A stretch of 64,000 nt of DNA, from contig NZ_JAAFZH010000018.1 of the NCBI RefSeq assembly GCF_010435915.1, positions 85,264 through 149,263 of the forward strand. The letters are read 5' to 3'. Made by a program: the position numbers and the translations under genes. Positions 60,871 through 64,000 of the stretch are shown here, piece by piece. Below the pieces are notes generated by a model. The model was given only the letters and a program-made list of their open reading frames with translations. It ran no database searches and had not been told where the DNA came from. The stretch is from Spirosoma terrae (lineage in GTDB: Bacteria; Bacteroidota; Bacteroidia; Cytophagales; Spirosomataceae). The first letter of the stretch is position 1; the number at the start of each line of letters is the position of its first letter.

Positions 60871-61947
60871 ATGAAAAAACACATTCTTGTAGTTCCTGGC
60901 GATGGCATCGGCGCCGAAGTAACCACCGTTGGCAAACAGGTTCTTGAAACAATTGCCCAAAAATTTGGCCATGAGTTCACCTACGATGAAGCGCTGATTG
61001 GCCACGTTGCCATTGAAGCTACCGGCACTGCTTTGCCCGACGAAACCCTGACCAAAATGAAGTCGGCCGATGCTGTACTGTTCGGCGCTGTAGGCCACCC
61101 CAAATACGATAACGATCCATCGGCGAAAGTCCGTCCTGAACAGGGATTATTAAAAATGCGGAAAGAGCTGGGCTTATACGCCAATCTTCGCCCCATTAAA
61201 CTCTTCGATGAATTATTGGATGCGTCGAGCATTAAACCTGAAATTCTGCGGGGAGCCGACATCCTGTTCTTCCGGGAGTTGACTGGCGACGTGTATTTCG
61301 GCAAGCGGGAACGTATCGATGAGGGTAATACAGCTTACGATACGATGATTTACAGTAAATACGAAGTAGAACGTATCGTCAGAAAAGCATTCGAAGCGGC
61401 TCGTACACGTAGCAAAAAACTATGCTCGGTCGATAAGGCCAACGTACTGGAAAGCAGCCGTCTTTGGCGCGAAGTAGTACAAGCTATTGCTCCTGACTAT
61501 CCAGACGTAACAGTTGAGCATCAGTTTATTGATGCTGCTGCCATGTTATTGATCAAAGATCCTAAACGGTTCGATGTAGTGGTAACAGGTAATCTTTTTG
61601 GCGATATTCTAACTGACGAAGCCAGCCAGATTGCCGGATCAATGGGCATGCTAGCCTCTGCCTCTGTAGGCGACAATACGGGTGTTTATGAACCAATTCA
61701 CGGTTCAGCTCACGATATAACAGGCAAAGGAGTCGCCAATCCATTAGCCTCTATTTTGTCGGCCGCTCTGCTTCTCGACATTTCGTTTGGCCTTAAAGAA
61801 GAAGCCCAGGCTATCATTGACGCTGTTGATGCGGTACTGAAGGCTGGTTTCCGTACGCGTGATATTGCCGATGCCAATACGCCTGAAGAGAAGATTTTAG
61901 GAACTCAGGCTATGGGCGACCAAATCTTACAGTATTTAACTGCATAA
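60871..61947 (+). CDS. leuB: 3-isopropylmalate dehydrogenase
   Basis: The 358-residue NAD-dependent beta-decarboxylating dehydrogenase has the start VVPGDGIGAEVT, GAVGHPKYD, the substrate arginines in LLKMRKELGLYANLRPIKLF and DILFFRELTGDVYFG, and the metal site NLFGDILTDEASQIAGSMGMLASAS followed by YEPIHGSAHDITGKG. It oxidises 3-isopropylmalate to the 2-keto acid. It is the last gene before the leuA leader. Confidence 0.95.
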   Translation: MKKHILVVPGDGIGAEVTTVGKQVLETIAQKFGHEFTYDEALIGHVAIEATGTALPDETLTKMKSADAVLFGAVGHPKYDNDPSAKVRPEQGLLKMRKELGLYANLRPIKLFDELLDASSIKPEILRGADILFFRELTGDVYFGKRERIDEGNTAYDTMIYSKYEVERIVRKAFEAARTRSKKLCSVDKANVLESSRLWREVVQAIAPDYPDVTVEHQFIDAAAMLLIKDPKRFDVVVTGNLFGDILTDEASQIAGSMGMLASASVGDNTGVYEPIHGSAHDITGKGVANPLASILSAALLLDISFGLKEEAQAIIDAVDAVLKAGFRTRDIADANTPEEKILGTQAMGDQILQYLTA

Positions 61948-61988
61948 TCCAGAAACTTAGTAGATTCGTAAAAAATTCGCCGGAGTAC

Positions 61989-62018
61989 TTGTAATAGTTT
62001 TAAAAACGGCTATTTTTG
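61989..62018 (+). promoter_or_regulatory. Promoter of the leuA leader
   Basis: TTG (61989-61991) and TATTTTTG (62011-62018) are separated by exactly 19 nt, the textbook Bacteroidota -33/-7 arrangement. Transcription should start near 62024-62026, giving an RNA of about 180 nt before the leuA start codon. Confidence 0.7.
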
Positions 62019-62037
62019 TAGCGTATTTACGCAAGCA

Positions 62038-62049
62038 GCGAAATTTCGC
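62038..62049. promoter_or_regulatory. Palindrome GCGAAATTTCGC upstream of the leuA leader peptide
   Basis: It is identical to the palindrome before ilvD (42981-42992), with matching flanks (CA before; AACT within 4 nt after) and nearly the same distance to the following ATG (10 versus 11 nt). It lies just downstream of the predicted transcription start, a usual place for a repressor operator. Confidence 0.5.
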
Positions 62050-62059
62050 AAACTAAAAA

Positions 62060-62107
62060 ATGACTATTTCCTTAGCCTACCGACTGCAAAACCTTATCGT
62101 TTTTTAG
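62060..62107 (+). CDS. leuL: Leader peptide of leuA attenuator (15 residues)
   Basis: The short frame encodes MTISLAYRLQNLIVF. Six of its 15 residues are Leu, Ile or Val, and the last codons before the stop are CTT ATC GTT TTT (Leu-Ile-Val-Phe), so all three branched-chain amino acids are encoded consecutively. It starts about 35 nt after the predicted transcription start. A promoter lies upstream and an antiterminator/terminator pair begins 6 nt after its stop. The symbol is by analogy with the enterobacterial leu leader. Confidence 0.65.
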   Translation: MTISLAYRLQNLIVF

Positions 62108-62112
62108 AACGG

Positions 62113-62165
62113 AGAAAAGGATATATCTATAAAAAGGCCCTTTTCTGCAAAGATTAGGGCCTTTT
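62113..62165 (+). promoter_or_regulatory. Attenuator: mutually exclusive antiterminator and terminator hairpins
   Basis: AGAAAAGG (62113-62120) can pair with CCTTTTCT (62139-62146). AAAAGGCCCT (62132-62141) can instead pair with AGGGCCTTTT (62156-62165). The two stems share 62139-62141 and cannot form fully together. The second has a GC core and a T-rich 3' side followed by GCTTAATT, as in a terminator. A ribosome stalled at the Leu-Ile-Val codons of the leader could favour the first stem and let transcription reach leuA at 62208. Confidence 0.65.
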
Positions 62166-62207
62166 GCTTAATTAGCTAATGTGATATTCATTCAATAATA
62201 GCGTGCC

Positions 62208-63347
62208 ATGAGCCAACGAGTTTATATTTTCGATACCACGTTACGTGATGGTGAACAAGTGCCGGGCTGTCAGTTGACCACTGAAGAAAAAATTATAGTA
62301 GCTAAAGAGCTAGAACAACTCGGAGTTGACATCATTGAAGCTGGTTTCCCTATTTCCAGTCCCGGCGATTTTCGCTCAGTGGTCGAAATCTCAAAAGCTG
62401 TATCAGAACCAACTATTTGTGCGCTTAGTCGCGCAGTTAAAGGCGATATCGATGCGGCAGGAGAAGCGCTGAAATGGGCTAAACGGGGACGTATTCATAC
62501 GGGTATTGGCTCATCGGATATTCACATTCGAAATAAATTCAACAGCACAAGGGAGAAGATTCTGGAACAGGCTGTTGGCGCCGTTAAGCATGCGAAAACC
62601 TACGTAGAGGATGTAGAATTTTACGCCGAAGATGCAGGCCGGGCTGATTTGGCTTTCCTGGCTCAACTGACTGAAGCCGTTATTGGTGCCGGAGCCACGG
62701 TTGTTAACATTCCAGATACGACCGGTTACTGCTTGCCTGATGAATACGGCAAAAAAATTGCCTATATCTATGAGCATGTTTCGAATGTTCACAAAGCTAC
62801 TATCTCAATTCACTGCCATAATGATTTAGGCTTAGCAACAGCTAACACGCTGGCCGGCGTCATGAATGGCGCGCGTCAGGTTGAAGTAACCATCAATGGC
62901 ATTGGTGAGCGGGCAGGAAATACGTCGCTCGAAGAAGTGGTGATGGCTATCAAGGTAAAAAAAGAACTTGGTCTGCATACCAACATCGATTCAACTCGCT
63001 TATATCCTGTTAGCCGACTCGTTTCCGAAATGATGCGTATGCCCGTACAGGCGAATAAAGCCATTGTTGGTCGGAATGCTTTTGCTCATTCATCAGGCAT
63101 TCACCAAGACGGTTTCTTAAAGCATTCTGAAAATTACGAGATCATGAACCCTCTGGATGTGGGTGTCGATAAATCATTAATTGTTCTAACAGCACGTAGC
63201 GGTCGCCACGCATTAAAGCATCGGCTAGAGCTGCTTGGTTATCGGTATGATAAACCAACTTTAGATAGCATATACACTCGTTTCCTCGACATGGCTGATA
63301 TTCGCAAAGAGGTAAATGATAAAGATTTGATGGAACTGGTACGTTAA
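62208..63347 (+). CDS. leuA: 2-isopropylmalate synthase, catalytic-domain-only form
   Basis: The 379-residue protein begins VYIFDTTLRDGEQVPGCQLTTEEKI and has the TIM-barrel motifs GVDIIEAGFPISSPGDF, SIHCHNDLGLATANTLAGVMNGARQVEVTINGIGERAGN and NAFAHSSGIHQDGFLK, close to enterobacterial LeuA. It ends soon after the linker domain (TARSGRHALKHRLELLGY), so it lacks the roughly 120-residue leucine-binding C-terminal domain. It makes 2-isopropylmalate from 2-oxoisovalerate and acetyl-CoA. Feedback inhibition by leucine is therefore not expected in the usual way; the upstream attenuator may compensate. Its 3' end lies inside a 25-bp perfect hairpin. Confidence 0.92.
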   Translation: MSQRVYIFDTTLRDGEQVPGCQLTTEEKIIVAKELEQLGVDIIEAGFPISSPGDFRSVVEISKAVSEPTICALSRAVKGDIDAAGEALKWAKRGRIHTGIGSSDIHIRNKFNSTREKILEQAVGAVKHAKTYVEDVEFYAEDAGRADLAFLAQLTEAVIGAGATVVNIPDTTGYCLPDEYGKKIAYIYEHVSNVHKATISIHCHNDLGLATANTLAGVMNGARQVEVTINGIGERAGNTSLEEVVMAIKVKKELGLHTNIDSTRLYPVSRLVSEMMRMPVQANKAIVGRNAFAHSSGIHQDGFLKHSENYEIMNPLDVGVDKSLIVLTARSGRHALKHRLELLGYRYDKPTLDSIYTRFLDMADIRKEVNDKDLMELVR

Positions 63348-63390
63348 CTGAAAAACCCGCTAAAAAGCGGGTTTTTCAGTTAACGTACCA
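63337..63390 (+). terminator. Terminator of leuA, 25-bp perfect stem entering the coding sequence
   Basis: Arms 63337-63361 and 63366-63390 are exact reverse complements around AAAA. The core ACCCGCT/AGCGGGT followed by TTTTT is a strong intrinsic terminator. The outer 14 bp extend symmetrically back through the stop codon (63345-63347) and the last leuA codons. Confidence 0.85.
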
Positions 63391-63466
63391 CGAACAAAAG
63401 AGATAAAGAGACTGTTTGCCAGTATATTCGGTATGAAGTGAATCATTAAACTAAACAAATAGTATT

Positions 63467-63928
63467 ATGGCGCGCCCAACTCCAGAATTAATCAATGCGC
63501 TTCGCCGTACGGCTCTTAAATTACAAAATGGTGCTACCTACCAGTGGGGACACATGGGAGGCTGTAATTGTGGGAATCTAGCTCAGGAACTCACCTCGTT
63601 AAACAAGGATGATATCCATAGATATGCTATGCAACGATACGGCGACTGGAACGAGCAGATTGATGATTACTGCCCAGCTAGTCAAATGCCCCTCGACTTA
63701 CTAATCAATCAGATGATTACTGCTGGTTTAATGCTGGAAGATCTAAAGCACCTGGAAAAACTCGATGACCGGCAAATTCTGCTACGTCTACCACTAAATA
63801 AGCGCTACCTAAAACATAACATACGTGAAGACGTAATACTGTATATGAATGCCTGGGCGGATATGCTGGAAGAACAACTATTACAAAAGATACAGCTAAC
63901 CGATTTAGAAGCCATAATGGCTGTTTAA
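63467..63928 (+). CDS. Conserved hypothetical protein with GGCNCGN motif
   Basis: The 153-residue protein has no signal peptide or membrane helix. The segment YQWGHMGGCNCGNLAQEL has two closely spaced cysteines (C-N-C) and a His nearby. A further Cys occurs in DDYCPASQMPL. The rest is mostly helical (LDLLINQMITAGLMLEDLKHLEKL; DVILYMNAWADMLEEQLLQKI). I do not recognise a named family. The Cys/His arrangement could bind a metal, but this is speculation. It lies 76 nt after the leuA terminator and appears to be a separate unit; the last 72 nt of the window after it show nothing notable. Confidence 0.6.
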   Translation: MARPTPELINALRRTALKLQNGATYQWGHMGGCNCGNLAQELTSLNKDDIHRYAMQRYGDWNEQIDDYCPASQMPLDLLINQMITAGLMLEDLKHLEKLDDRQILLRLPLNKRYLKHNIREDVILYMNAWADMLEEQLLQKIQLTDLEAIMAV

Positions 63929-64000
63929 TTTCAGCCTTAGTGCTCTGGCTCAACTTTTGTGAAAACAGAGGCCTTAAAACGAGAAAAGGCGTTGTCGATT

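Noticed and set aside
1..64000. CRISPR array, prophage or insertion sequence
   Set aside because: No regularly spaced repeats with spacers, no transposase, integrase, capsid or terminase-like protein was recognised in any frame.

Overview
The window looks like chromosomal DNA of a Bacteroidota bacterium of the order Cytophagales, most likely Spirosoma or a close relative. The evidence is two type IX secretion C-terminal sorting domains at the left edge, promoters with the Bacteroidota -7 box TAnnTTTG, little Shine-Dalgarno signal, roughly 50 % GC, and planctomycete-type (PSCyt/PSD1) cytochrome proteins. The genus is inference from family content. No rRNA, tRNA, CRISPR array, insertion sequence or prophage was recognised.

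Layout. 1-8.1 kb: the end of one T9SS cargo gene, a secreted subtilisin-like protease, and a three-gene set (ThuA-like protein, a large SGNH/dehydrogenase/HEAT/cytochrome c fusion, a TIM-barrel epimerase). 8.1-10.4 kb: an MscS channel and small proteins. 10.5-16.9 kb (minus strand): a tightly spaced operon of a PSCyt/LamG/PSD1 lipoprotein, a DUF4932-like protein and a DUF1501 Tat protein. 17.0-25.9 kb: an efflux operon (HlyD, TolC, ABC ATPase, two MacB/FtsX-type permeases) followed by a sigma-54 activator response regulator and its histidine kinase. Its upstream region carries several dyad repeats. 25.9-29.8 kb (minus): a DUF2231/cytochrome/LRR fusion, an NHL-type propeller, a helical periplasmic protein and a GAF-type methionine sulfoxide reductase. 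29.9-32.4 kb (minus): mreBCD. 32.6-42.9 kb: GH3 protein, MNT/HEPN toxin-antitoxin pair, dxr, rseP, a DUF6702 protein, lon, AGE epimerase, murQ. 43.0-63.3 kb: branched-chain amino acid biosynthesis, ilvD-ilvB-ilvN-ilvC, then ilvA, then leuC-leuD-an IPMS/citramalate synthase paralogue-leuB-leuA. This block is broken by a more AT-rich stretch (48.5-54.0 kb) with two paralogous AraC-regulator modules, and by a DUF433/DUF5615 toxin-antitoxin remnant plus a third AraC regulator (55.4-56.9 kb).

The most interesting regulatory element is in front of leuA. A Bacteroidota promoter (TTG-N19-TATTTTTG) is followed by a 15-codon leader peptide ending Leu-Ile-Val-Phe, then two mutually exclusive hairpins, the second terminator-like: a classical attenuator layout. 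leuA itself lacks the leucine-sensing C-terminal domain, so transcript-level control may replace feedback inhibition. The same 12-bp palindrome, GCGAAATTTCGC, sits 10-11 nt before the leader start codon and before ilvD, suggesting shared control.

A second theme is intergenic palindromes. Several begin on or inside the stop codon of a gene (8082, 23152, 58532, 63337). Two are perfect over 25-40 bp and run into coding sequence, as if the 3' end of a gene had been copied in inverted orientation. Other hairpins sit inside operons, including mreB-mreC, and may tune downstream expression.
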